A DNA stretch of 64,000 nt from DASQFQ01 sp963805525 (lineage in GTDB: Bacteria > Actinomycetota > Thermoleophilia > Solirubrobacterales > Solirubrobacteraceae). The notes under the pieces are model-generated. The model was not told the origin of the DNA, did not search any database, and saw only the letters and a program-made list of their open reading frames with translations. A program made the translations under genes and the position numbers. Where the stretch lies: positions 310,001-374,000 of the forward strand of contig CAWDUT010000007.1 of NCBI GenBank assembly GCA_963805525.1, in the 5' to 3' direction. Below, in pieces: positions 24,194-32,885 of this stretch. Position 1 is the stretch's first letter. Each line of letters begins with the position of its first letter.

Positions 24194-25276
24194 TCAGGAA
24201 CCGGCGATCGCCCGATCGGCGTCGCCGTAGGTATCGCGGCGTCCGTCGAACGCGGGCGACGCCATGTTGAAGCCCTTGAAGGTGAGGTACAGGCCGAGGA
24301 ACGCCTTATATGACCTGCCCCGCCGGTTTCGGGGGCGAGGCCTAGCCGACCATAACGTCCGCGACGACTGCGTGCCACTCCTCGGCTGGGAGGAGCGTCG
24401 GCAGTCCAACCACTGAGGCCGCGAGGCCCGGTGACGGGCCTCGACTGCCAGCTGGCAGAGGCCAAGGCGCCCGAGCGGTCGATGGCCGGCTTGACCCGCC
24501 GGCCACTCATCGCGCGCCCGCGCACGACTCCGCCTACTGGCCCTCACTCGGAGGGCTGGAGCCCTGCGGTTGATGCGTGTCTCGTCAGTGGTCGGCAAGA
24601 GCGGCGCGTCCGGTCTGGCGGCCGAGGTGTCGCGCGCTGACGACGCTGACGGCGCCCGTCCAAACAGCAGCAGGAACAGGGATGCGGTCAGCAATCCGGT
24701 CAGTGCGTCGGAGTCGACGATGGACGCGAGACCGCCGATGATCAGGACGTAGCCGAGCGTCCGCAGCCAGCGCGGCAAGGCGGCGGCGCGGGCGGCGAGC
24801 CGGGTCGCGGCGGCGATCGCGATGCCGAGCAGTGCCAGCTTGACGGTGTCGGCGACGTTGACCGCGTGGAACAGCGAGGCCGTGGTGCCCGCACTGCCGC
24901 TGCCGGCGACGTGCCGGTTCAGGGCGATCTCGATGGCGAGCTGAGCGAGCGAGACGGCGGCTGCCCCGAGGCCGGTCACGAGGAACACGATGCGTGTGCC
25001 GTCGTCCCGATCGCCTGCCAGACAGCGGGCGAGCGAGAGCACCAGCACGGCGAGCGCGATGCCCGCGACACCGTGGACGGTCAGCGCCTGCAGGAGCGTC
25101 GCCGCCTGGTTCTCGGCGAAGAACGAGTTGACCACGCCGTCCGAGGCCGTCGGGTCCGGTGCCGCGGGTGCCATCAACAGCCCGGCGATCCACGCCAGGA
25201 CGTAGACCGCTCCGGCGGCGGCGATCGCGGTTTGAGCGCGTGCGCTGGTCGTCGCTGAGCTGCTCAAGGTTCTCAT
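24194..25276 (-). CDS. Six-helix membrane protein with fused DUF4386 tail remnant
   Basis: The frame is 360 residues. Residues 1-205 contain six hydrophobic segments (for example AIAAAGAVYVLAWIAGLL and GYVLIIGGLASIV) and resemble DUF4386-type membrane proteins. Residues ~206-320 are Arg/Ser-rich, low in hydrophobicity and look non-coding in origin. The end, YKAFLGLYLTFKGF, is the conserved C-terminus of a DUF4386 protein, so an internal stretch seems to have been scrambled or inserted. ATG 25276 has AGGAGG immediately next to it; TTG 25267 has better spacing. It heads the leftward exporter operon. Confidence 0.65.
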   Translation of the reverse strand: MRTLSSSATTSARAQTAIAAAGAVYVLAWIAGLLMAPAAPDPTASDGVVNSFFAENQAATLLQALTVHGVAGIALAVLVLSLARCLAGDRDDGTRIVFLVTGLGAAAVSLAQLAIEIALNRHVAGSGSAGTTASLFHAVNVADTVKLALLGIAIAAATRLAARAAALPRWLRTLGYVLIIGGLASIVDSDALTGLLTASLFLLLFGRAPSASSARDTSAARPDAPLLPTTDETRINRRAPALRVRASRRSRARARDEWPAGQAGHRPLGRLGLCQLAVEARHRASRPQWLDCRRSSQPRSGTQSSRTLWSARPRPRNRRGRSYKAFLGLYLTFKGFNMASPAFDGRRDTYGDADRAIAGS

Positions 25277-25414
25277 CCTCCTCGCCGCGTGTCGCGTGCA
25301 GGTGGTGTTCGCGCCGATCCTCTTCGGAGCCGTTCAGCGTCGTCAAGCTGTCGCGTCAGAGCCGCGACCCGACCCTTGAACCGCGGCCCGCCACCGTCTT
25401 AGGATCGTCCGCCG

Positions 25415-25723
25415 GTGCCCACGCTGATCAACGTCTTCGAGGTGCCCAAGGCGGTCGACGACGAGTTCATCGCCGGTTGGCAGAGAGCGCGCGATTTCCT
25501 CGCCGAGCGCGACGGCTACGCCGCCACAGCGCTTCATCGCAGCGTCGCGCCGCAGGCCGAGTTCCGCTTCGTCAACGTCGCGGAGGTGAACTCGGTGCAG
25601 GCATGGCAGACGGCGGTGCAGGACCCCGCCTTCCCCCGCGACCTGCCCGGGAAGCCGCACCCGTCGCTGTACGACGCCGTCCGCCAGCCGACCCGCGGAC
25701 CGCCGAGGCCGCGGTCGTGCTGA
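25415..25723 (+). CDS. Antibiotic biosynthesis monooxygenase (ABM)-domain protein, copy 1
   Basis: The 102-residue protein has the short ferredoxin-like ABM fold: LINVFEVPKAVDDEFIAGWQ, then FLAERDGYAATALHRS and FRFVNVAEVNSVQAWQTAV. Members act as small cofactor-free monooxygenases or haem-degrading or sensor proteins, usually as dimers. GTG 25415 starts the gene. The last ~12 residues (PTRGPPRPRSC) lie past the fold. Its stop is overlapped by the start of a paralogue, indicating a coupled heterodimer or tandem duplication. Confidence 0.8.
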   Translation: MPTLINVFEVPKAVDDEFIAGWQRARDFLAERDGYAATALHRSVAPQAEFRFVNVAEVNSVQAWQTAVQDPAFPRDLPGKPHPSLYDAVRQPTRGPPRPRSC

Positions 25724-25995
25724 TCAACCCCTTCGAGGTTCCCGACGGCGAGGACGACGAGTACCTCGCGAGTTGGGACCGGGCCCGCGACGCCCTGCGA
25801 TGCGCAGACGGCTACCTCGGTACCCGCCTCTATCGCAGCCTCGCCCCCGGCGCCCGCTTCCGGTGCATCAATGTCGCGCCGTGGCGCAGCCCGCAGGATT
25901 TCCAGGCCGCGCTGCAGCGGCCGGAGTTCCAACGGGCCGCGACAGCGACGCACCACCGCGCGCACCCGGCGCTCTACGAGGTCATCGCCAGCTAG
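25717..25995 (+). CDS. ABM-domain protein, copy 2
   Basis: Ninety-two residues, starting at GTG 25717 (LINPFEVPDGEDDEYLASWD) and aligned along its length with the preceding protein (GYLGTRLYRSLAPGARFRCI, FQAALQRPEFQ). The two copies are clearly paralogous but well diverged, so they probably form a heterodimer or have separate substrates. It overlaps the first gene by seven bases. The 698-base stretch after it up to 26693 holds only a recombinase fragment. Confidence 0.78.
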   Translation: MLINPFEVPDGEDDEYLASWDRARDALRCADGYLGTRLYRSLAPGARFRCINVAPWRSPQDFQAALQRPEFQRAATATHHRAHPALYEVIAS

Positions 25996-26135
25996 CGCAT
26001 CACGCGCGGGTGCTCAGGCGGCCGCGTAGGCGAGCTGGCGCACGCCGGACAGGCAGCGGGTGAACCGCCGGCTAGGCGTGAAGCGCACCCCGAGGCGGTT
26101 CGGACGGGCTCACGCGCGCGCAGGCTGAGCAGGCG

Positions 26136-26330
26136 GTGAGGCGTCTGCAGGCTGACGAGGCGGCCAGGCGACCGATCGAGCCGACCGTAGAGAGTGTGAC
26201 CGTCGATCAGGCGGCGGAACGCTTGCGCAAGCGGATCGCGATCGAGGGCGCCCGTCTCTCGTACCGGCAGAACTGCGAGTCGATGCAGCGCGTGCACGTC
26301 TCGCCGGCGATTGGCCGTCACCGTCCCTGG
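26136..26330 (+). pseudogene. N-terminal fragment of a tyrosine recombinase
   Basis: The plus-strand frame reads VTVDQAAERLRKRIAIEGAR followed by LSYRQNCESMQRVHVSPAIG, which resembles the SAM-like core-binding domain found at the N-terminus of phage-type tyrosine recombinases (the RVHISPAIG end is characteristic). The catalytic domain does not follow: after about 26330 the frame loses similarity. It is therefore a broken integrase, consistent with an eroded island. Confidence 0.6.
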
Positions 26331-26693
26331 CGTCGACAATCTAGACCGCCCGCGCCGTCGCCCGACGCCTGCGACGCCGACCATCGCTTTGGACCACGAC
26401 CAGCGGTCGTCACGCAGGGCCGGCGCCATCGTGACGCGCGCGATTGCGATAGCCGGCGCGGAATCGCCCGCACTATCGCGTGTGCCTCTTTGCGACAGCG
26501 CGGTGCGTATCGCCGGGACTGCTCGTCAGGTTCCGGACCAGAGACCGCGGAAGCAACCGCCGCTGACTACCCAAGAGTTGCCCCACGGCTGTGCGCTCCT
26601 AGATAGTCGCGCCCGTAAGGCGTTCCGCGTTCGGACTCGCTCAACGTGGCGTGGGATCCGGCCCCGCTGCCACCGCCGAGAAGGAGATTCAAG
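26331..26693. other. Gene-free stretch in the island
   Basis: No open frame here has a recognisable family or plausible start. AAGGAGA at 26681-26687 is the ribosome site of the next gene. Otherwise I see no repeat, hairpin or RNA gene. Confidence 0.5.
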
Positions 26694-27389
26694 GTGTCGC
26701 TGGACCAGAAGAGAGCCCGCGTGTTCGGGGTGCTCTACCTCACCACGTACGTCACGTCGATCCCGGCGCTGGCGCTCTACCAGCCCGTCCTCGACCATCC
26801 CGTCGCCTACGTCGCCGGGGCCGGACACGACACGCAGGTCTTGTTCGGCGCCCTGCTGGAGTTGCTGCTGATCATCGCGAACATCGGCACCGCGGTCGTG
26901 ATCTTCCCGATCGTCCGGCGAATGAACGAGGAGTTGGCGCTCGGCTACGTGACCGCGCGGATCGTCGAGTGCACGTTCATCCTCGTCGGCATTCTCTCCG
27001 TGCTCGCCATCGTCACGCTGCGCAACCAGGTCGCCGGTCCGTCCGAGGGCACGGTTGCCTACACGCTCGCGGCGATCAAGGACTGGACGTTCCTGCTCGG
27101 CCCCGGCTGGGTCGTCGGCTGGGGGAACGGGCTGATCCTCGGCTACCTGATGTACCGCTCCGAACTCGTGCCGCGACAGGCCGCGTGGCTCGGTCTGATC
27201 GGCGGGCCGCTGCTCATCGTGACGGGGACGGCCATCATGTTCACCGGCAACGATCCGAGCGATGCCCTGCGCTCGCTTCAGGGCCTCGCGACGATCCCGG
27301 AGTTCCTCTGGGAGCTCTTCCTCGGCGTCTATTGCACGTTCAAGGGCTTCAGGCCGTCGTCGCCGATCCTGCAACCGGGAGCTCGCTAG
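26694..27389 (+). CDS. DUF4386-family membrane protein
   Basis: The 231-residue protein starts at GTG 26694 (QKRARVFGVLYLTTYVTSIP) and has about six transmembrane helices, the ALGYVTARIVECTFILVG motif in the middle and the family-typical C-terminus WELFLGVYCTFKGFRP. Function of DUF4386 proteins is unknown; they are common as single membrane proteins in actinobacteria. It is intact, unlike the copy fused in the gene ending at 24194, and shares that copy's LGVY-TFKGF tail. Confidence 0.88.
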   Translation: MSLDQKRARVFGVLYLTTYVTSIPALALYQPVLDHPVAYVAGAGHDTQVLFGALLELLLIIANIGTAVVIFPIVRRMNEELALGYVTARIVECTFILVGILSVLAIVTLRNQVAGPSEGTVAYTLAAIKDWTFLLGPGWVVGWGNGLILGYLMYRSELVPRQAAWLGLIGGPLLIVTGTAIMFTGNDPSDALRSLQGLATIPEFLWELFLGVYCTFKGFRPSSPILQPGAR

Positions 27390-27676
27390 GACCGCGCGCC
27401 CGCTGTGCCCGCCGTCGCACCCGCCTAGGTCGCCCGCGCTGGGAGGCGGCACTCCGCCGCCTCCGCGTGAACCGGCGCTGTCGCTCTCGCCTGCCAGGAG
27501 CAGTCCGGAGACTCGCAGCGTGAGTGCTCCTTCGCGCGGTCGGTGCGCCGCGCGCACCGCTCCATGGTGATGAAAGGAGCATTCTGCGAGTCGCTCGCTA
27601 CCCGGTTCATGGGCCGGCGACCTCGACGAGGACCGGCGGCGGGCGCGGCGCGGCTTTCCCGCCGCCGGTCGACGCG

Positions 27677-28356
27677 TTAGCGCCGAAGCGGGCCGTCTAC
27701 GGGGACCATAGGCGCGCGGCGGGCATGGACGGTCGATGATCTCGGTGTCGTCGATGCCCTGCAGATAGATCGAGGTGATCCCGAGGTTGGTGTGCCCGAG
27801 CTGGCGTTGGATGACGATCAGCGGCACGCCTTCGCCGGGCCATCTCGACGGCATGCGCGTGCCGCAACTGGTGCGGCGCGAAGCGCCGACGCACCCCGGC
27901 CTCGCGGGCGACGCGGCGCAGTTCCGAGCGCGCGGCGCCGGCGGTCCACGGCCGTCCGCGGGTCGGACCGGTGACGACGCAGAACAGTGGGCCGACCGGC
28001 AGCTCGACGCGCACGTCCAGCCAGGGCGCGAGTTGCTCCCAGGCCCAGTCGTCCATCCCCACCTCGCGGCGCCGGCCGCCCTTGCCGCGCCGCACCAGCA
28101 GCGTCCCGCGCCGCGGATCGCGGTCGTCCTCGGCGAGCGCGAGCGCCTCGCAGATCCGCAGGCCAGCGCGCCAGAGCACGACGATCAACCCGCGCAGCCG
28201 GAGGCCGTGGACGCCGTCACCAGCGTGGCGCATCACGCTGACGATCTCCTCGATCGTCGGCGGATCTGCGGGGTAGCGCATCCCTTTGTTGCGCGGCGGC
28301 CGACCGGCATGGAACGCCGACAGGGTGGCGGGCGAGCGACGGCGGCCGGCGGTCAT
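27677..28356 (-). pseudogene. Tyrosine recombinase (short XerC/D-like integrase) with two frameshifts
   Basis: Read leftward from ATG 28356 (TAGRRRSPATLSAFHAGR), the protein has the catalytic Arg in LWRAGLRICEAL, Lys region RRGKGGRRREV and HQLRH. At about 27835 one extra base shifts the frame; the rest (EGVPLIVIQRQLGHTNLGIT, SIYLQGID with the Tyr nucleophile) continues in the next frame. A second extra base near 27740 is needed to restore the ending TVHARRAPMVPVDGPLRR and stop at 27677. All catalytic residues are still recognisable, so decay is recent or the lesions are sequencing errors. No clear ribosome site precedes the start; M at 28398 is an alternative. Confidence 0.75.
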
Positions 28357-28706
28357 CGAGCAATAGCTCGGGCATGATCCCTCCTCGGGAGTCGACAACG
28401 CCCCGAGCCTCCTCCCGCCACGACCGGCGCGCCCGCCATCCTCTTCGGCCGTTCACGCAGCGGCCGGCGCCTCGCCCGGACGGCTTTCTCGAGCCGCGCC
28501 GCGGGCGAATGCAGCAGCGCGCTGTGCACGTCAAGACGCACGCCCGGGACTTCCCCGGCGCAGGAACGCAGCAGAGGACTGGCGATCAGCGGGTGTCGGG
28601 TGTAGCGTGGCTCGTGGTAGTAGTCAAAAGCGCCGCTGGCAGCTGCCGGGCACCATCCACTTCCGACGCAACACGTCGCACCTGCGTGCGGACTGGATGA
28701 CTGACC
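28357..28706. other. Gene-free stretch before the second DUF4386 gene
   Basis: I see no supportable gene. A GAGGAGGGATCATG sequence on the minus strand near 28372-28385 would start a different frame from the recombinase and gives no recognisable protein. No tRNA or hairpin stands out. Confidence 0.45.
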
Positions 28707-29399
28707 ATGGCCATTGCGGACCTGAGACCCGCCTCCAACCACACGACATCCCCGCCAGTCGTTCGCCCGGACTCCAGCGTGCGTCGGACCGCCCGAATCG
28801 TTGGCGTCCTCTTCCTTGCGGGCTACTTGGCATATGGCGTAGGCAACCTCATAGCGACGGGCATCGTCGACTCCGATGACCGCAGCAGCTCCACCGCGTT
28901 GTTCGTCGCCGGCATCGCGCTGATGCTGCTCAACTCCGCATTCGTGATCGCCATCGGTGTCCTGACGCTCCCGATCCTGCGACCCCACAACAAGGCCATA
29001 GCCGCGGGCTATCTGGGCACGCGGATCTTCGAGGGCGTCGTCCTGGCCATCGGTGTCGTGAGCCTCATCGTCCTCACCGGCTCCGCCGCCATCAACGCGA
29101 ATGCCGCTTTCTACAGCGTCGCCGAGGCCGGGCTCGGTATCGGAAGCCTCTTCTTCTGCGCTCTGCTCTTCCGCACCGGACTCGTTCCGCGTTGGTTAGC
29201 TGTCTGGGGCTTCATCGGCTACGCGTGCTTCGCCGCGGGCAACCTGCTGGAGCTGTTCGGCGTCGCGGGCGCCGGGATCGTCGCCGCCATCCCCGGTGGA
29301 TTGTTCGAGCTGACGTTCGGCATCTGGCTAATCGCCCGCGGGTTCGCCTCCACCGCGACCGTCCCCTCGCGCGCGAGGACCGCCGTCGCACCGGCCTAG
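28707..29399 (+). CDS. DUF4386-family membrane protein (second intact copy)
   Basis: The 230-residue protein has a short polar N-terminus, then six helices; the motifs GYLGTRIFEGVVLAIGVVSL, LFRTGLVPRWLAVWGFIGYA and PGGLFELTFGIWLIARGF are typical of DUF4386. It is only distantly similar to the copy at 26694. ATG 28707 is the first start before the conserved region; the true start might be a later Val/Met. Two intact genes plus one tail remnant of this family within 5 kb is unusual. Role unknown. Confidence 0.85.
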   Translation: MAIADLRPASNHTTSPPVVRPDSSVRRTARIVGVLFLAGYLAYGVGNLIATGIVDSDDRSSSTALFVAGIALMLLNSAFVIAIGVLTLPILRPHNKAIAAGYLGTRIFEGVVLAIGVVSLIVLTGSAAINANAAFYSVAEAGLGIGSLFFCALLFRTGLVPRWLAVWGFIGYACFAAGNLLELFGVAGAGIVAAIPGGLFELTFGIWLIARGFASTATVPSRARTAVAPA

Positions 29400-29684
29400 A
29401 CCGACACCCTGCCGCTTTGGACGACGAGCAGCAGCGAAGCTGTCAGGGGCGGCGACTGCTCTGTTTCGCGGCATGAAACTGCTCGGTGAAGGCGTCGGTG
29501 TCATCCGGTCGGCGGCTTAGGTTCGGCTGACTGGGACAGGGGCCTTTTGGGAGAACGCAGGTTGGGCAGGCCGCTTTGCGCGATGGGCTTCGAGCCCGGG
29601 CTTTTCAGTGGCCGCTCCTGCGACTTGCCTGGTTGCGCTGCGAGCGCGGATCCGTCGATGTCGTTTGCCCACCAGTTCTCCCCC

Positions 29685-30832
29685 ATGTCGACGTCGAGCG
29701 AGGGGGGACGGGTGCGAGCGGTAGCGCTGGATGTGCATCGCGACTTCTGTGAGGTGGCGATCGTGGAGGAGGGTCGGCTGCGTTCGGCGGGTCGGATCGA
29801 GACGCGCCCGGAGACGTTGGAGCTGTTCGCGCAGAGCCTGGACCGTGGCGACTGGGTCGCGTTGGAGGTGACCGGCAACGCGTGGGCGATCGCGCGGATC
29901 CTCGAGGCGCACGTGGCGCGGGTGATCGTCGTCTCACCGAACGACACCGGGATCCGGCAGGCGCGCGCCAAGACCGACCGGCTCGACGCCCGCACCTTGG
30001 CCAAGCTGCTCTGGGCGGGCGAGCTCGACGGGGTCTGGGCTCCGGATGAGCGCGTCAGGGTGATGCCGCCGCCGGTTGGCGCGTCGCGCGCAGCTGGTCC
30101 GGGCGCGCTCGCGGGCCAAGAACGAGATCCACGCGGTGTTGATGCGCAACCTCAAAGACCGACCGCCCGCCGCCGACCTCTTCGGAGTCAAAGGACGCCA
30201 ATGGCTGGCCGAGCAGCAGCTGGCGATCTGCGAGCGCGAGACCGTCGACGCCGGTCTGCGCCAGGTCGACTTCCTCGACACCGAGATCGCCCAGGTCGAT
30301 CAGCTCGTCGCCGCCGACGCGCTGGGCTGGCCTGAGGTCAAGCGGCTGATGACCGTCCCCGGCGTCAACGTCATCGTTGCGGCGACCTTCAGGGCCGCCG
30401 TCGGCGACATCCGCCGCTTCCCCGATCGGCGCAAGCTGACCGCCTACCCCGGCCTGGACCCGAAAGTCCGCCAGTCCGGCGCCGGGCCCGCCAACCACGG
30501 CCACATTTCAAAGCAAGGCTCAAACAGCGCCCGGCACGCGCTCGTGGAAGCGTGCTGATCAACCGTCCGCCAGCCCGGACCGATCGCCGCGTTCTGCGCC
30601 CGCATCAAAGCCAAGCGCGGACACTCCATCGCGATCGTCGCCTCCAGCGCGCAAGCTCGCCTGCCTGTTCTGGTGCCTGCTCACCCGCGGCGAGGACTAC
30701 GCGTTCGCCCAACCCTCCCTGACGACCAAGAAGATGCGCCGCCTCGAGCTCACCGCCGGCGCCCCGCGCCGCCGGGGCGGCCGCGACGTCTGGTCGACCA
30801 ACACCAAGATGCGCTATGTGGGGGGACATTAA
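29685..30832 (+). pseudogene. IS110-family transposase, multiply broken
   Basis: From ATG 29685 (or GTG 29712) the frame has the N-terminal RuvC-like DEDD domain of IS110/IS492 transposases (VALDVHRDFCEVAI, ALEVTGNAWAIARIL, AKTDRLDARTLAKLLW). Near 30063 one extra C shifts the frame into LARRAQLVRARSRAKNEIHA. A TGA at 30556-30558 replaces the Trp expected in ALVEAxWSTVRQPGP, and another shift near 30650 precedes KKMRRLELTAGAP. The stop is at 30830. The C-terminal transposase domain (LMTVPGVNVIVAATFRAAVG) is otherwise well preserved. IS110 elements lack long inverted repeats, and none is visible. Confidence 0.78.
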
Positions 30833-30936
30833 TGCGCGCCCCCGAGGCGTTCGTAGGCGTTCGCTGGGGTCGGAGCGCCTCAGCGCAAATCCGCGTGTAT
30901 TGGCTCTGCAGAGCGGAGTTTGGCTCTGAACCGTAA

Positions 30937-30985
30937 TGCCGGAGGAGGGACTCGAACCCCCGACACGCGGATATGATTCCGCTGC
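30937..30985. repeat. Attachment-site repeat B (tRNA-Met 3' half)
   Basis: Forty-nine bases match the tRNA-Met 3' half at 35791-35840 except for one missing base in the anticodon region. Its right flank (30986-~31040, including GGGGGACC and GGGGACAT) matches that of repeat A, while its left flank differs. It splits the island into two parts and lies in the gene-free stretch 30833-31134, which also holds several copies of TTGGCTCTGCA. Confidence 0.75.
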
Positions 30986-31134
30986 GCTTTGGCTCTGCAG
31001 CTGGGTTTGAAGGGGATGGGGGACCGGAAAGGGGACATGTGCGCCGCGCCTGCGTCGTCTGCGCAGGAATCCGCCTCGCCTCGAGCCGTGTAACGCGAGA
31101 CGCGTTGCGCGGACTGCAACGGCATGAGGACGAC

Positions 31135-31980
31135 ATGCGCGACCGAGCGTCTCCCGTGACGCTGGAGTTCGCGCCGCCGCGGTTCGTGGTGGTGGGCGAT
31201 CGCCGACTCGCCTACGAGGAGGTCTCGCCACCGGAACCTGCTCGCACGGTGCTGCTGCTGTGCGGGATCGGCGCCAAGCGTCAGGGGTGGTATCGCCAGC
31301 TGCCCGTCCTCGGCGAGCGCTTTCGCTGTCTCGCGCTCGACTACCGCGACGTGGGGGACAGTGACCCAGCCGCGGGGCCGTACGTGATCCGCGACCTTGC
31401 CGAGGACGTGTTCTCGCTATCCGACGAGCTCGGCATCGAGCGCGCCGCGCTGGTGGGGATCTCGATGGGCGGTTTCATCGCGCTCGAGATGGCGCTCGCA
31501 CGTCCGGCGTTCGTCGAACGGCTCGTGCGCGTGGTCACCTCCGCCGGCGGCCCCACGCACGTACCGACGTCGCCGCGGATAATGCGGGCGCTGATGCCGG
31601 GCGGCGAGGCCGTCGAGTCCGGCGAGGGCGCCTGGCGCGTCTGCTCGCTGGTCGCAGGCCCGGGCTTCGCCGAGCGCCACCCGGACGCGATCGATGAGTT
31701 CGTGGAGATCGCGCGCCATCGTCCGATGCGCGTCGACGGCTATCTGCGCCAGCTCGAGGCGTGCCGCGCGCACGACGTCTCGGCCCGGCTGGGCGAGATC
31801 GACGTGCCGACGCTCGTACTGCACGGCGACGCCGACCCGCTCGTGCCGCTCGCGAACGGGCGCTTGCTGGCCGAGCACATCGCGGGCGCGCGGCTGATCG
31901 TCTACGAGGGTGTCGGCCACATCCCTGAGGTCGAGGTCGACGAGCGCTTCAACGCCGACCTCGTGGAATTCCTGGCATGA
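31135..31980 (+). CDS. Alpha/beta hydrolase
   Basis: The 281-residue protein has the alpha/beta-hydrolase layout: oxyanion strand TVLLLCGIGAKRQGW, nucleophile elbow GISMGG with Ser near residue 110, late Asp in LVLHGDADPLVP and His in YEGVGHIPE. Substrate is unknown; close relatives include lactone and ester hydrolases. The frame stays open upstream through the attachment repeat, but ATG 31135 with GAGG upstream begins the conserved fold. Its TGA overlaps the next ATG, forming a three-gene run. Confidence 0.87.
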   Translation: MRDRASPVTLEFAPPRFVVVGDRRLAYEEVSPPEPARTVLLLCGIGAKRQGWYRQLPVLGERFRCLALDYRDVGDSDPAAGPYVIRDLAEDVFSLSDELGIERAALVGISMGGFIALEMALARPAFVERLVRVVTSAGGPTHVPTSPRIMRALMPGGEAVESGEGAWRVCSLVAGPGFAERHPDAIDEFVEIARHRPMRVDGYLRQLEACRAHDVSARLGEIDVPTLVLHGDADPLVPLANGRLLAEHIAGARLIVYEGVGHIPEVEVDERFNADLVEFLA

Positions 31981-32885
31981 GCTGGGATGACGCAGTCGAT
32001 CAGGTGCTCGCCGGCGATCTGACTGGCGCACTCGGCTACCGCACTCCGGCGGGCGGGGTCGTCGTCCAGGCGGTGGCGCCGATCGGATTGCGCGACCGCG
32101 AGCGCGGGAGGATCGGTTTCACGACGTCGCTGGGCTTCAGCAAGAAGCTCGAGCGGATCGCCCGCGATCCTCGCGTCTGCATGGCGTTCCACGCGCGCGA
32201 GCATGGGACCGCACAAGGGACGCTGTACGCGCTGCTCCAGGGCAGCGCGACCGTGGTCGAGCAGCCGTCTGCCGCCGAACGCGCCCACGTGGAGCGGCAA
32301 GCGATCCAGTACCTGGGGGAGGGGCGAACCGGCCCGTTCTGGGATCGCTGGCTGCGCGAGTACTACCGCTCGCGCGTGCCGGTTTGGATCGATGTCGACC
32401 GGCTGTCGACTTGGGCGACGCTCGACTGCGCGGGCTCGCCGGTGGTGAGTGGGGAGCCACTGCCGGAGCCGCCGGAGCCGCAGGGCGCTCCGGGGAAGGG
32501 CGTGGGTCCGCGGGTCGACGTCGGCCGCGTTGCCAAGCGGCTGCGCGCCACGGCGCACACGCTCGTGGGCTTCGCAGGCGCCGACGGCCGGCCGATCGTG
32601 TTGCCGGTCGCCGTCGTCGCCGAAGACGCAGCCGGGCTCGTGCTGAGCGCCGCGTGGCCGCCGCCTCCGGGCGGCCGGCGCGCCGGGCTGCTCGGCCACA
32701 GCTACCGCTCGAAGCTGATCGGGCTCCGGACACGCCAGTACACGGGTTGGCTCACGGTCGGCGACAACGGTGCGATGCGCTACGCCCCGCACACTGAAAC
32801 GGGCTACGTCGCGCCGCCGAACAAGACGCTGCTGCTCCTGCTCAACGGGGCGCTCGCCAAGCGCGGCGTGCGCGCAGCGCGATGA
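31977..32885 (+). CDS. Pyridoxamine 5'-phosphate oxidase-like split-barrel protein
   Basis: The 302-residue protein resembles the FMN/F420-binding split-barrel group: TTSLGFSKKLERIARDPRVC, then ALLQGSATVVEQPSAAERA and VPVWIDVDRLSTWATLDCAG in the first ~160 residues, then a second barrel-like half from about 180 (VGFAGADGRPIVLPVAVVAE). Such proteins bind flavin or F420 and act as oxidoreductases or stress-related binding proteins. Actinobacterial members are often F420-dependent. It is coupled to the hydrolase by a four-base overlap and to the membrane protein downstream by another. Confidence 0.78.
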   Translation: MSWDDAVDQVLAGDLTGALGYRTPAGGVVVQAVAPIGLRDRERGRIGFTTSLGFSKKLERIARDPRVCMAFHAREHGTAQGTLYALLQGSATVVEQPSAAERAHVERQAIQYLGEGRTGPFWDRWLREYYRSRVPVWIDVDRLSTWATLDCAGSPVVSGEPLPEPPEPQGAPGKGVGPRVDVGRVAKRLRATAHTLVGFAGADGRPIVLPVAVVAEDAAGLVLSAAWPPPPGGRRAGLLGHSYRSKLIGLRTRQYTGWLTVGDNGAMRYAPHTETGYVAPPNKTLLLLLNGALAKRGVRAAR

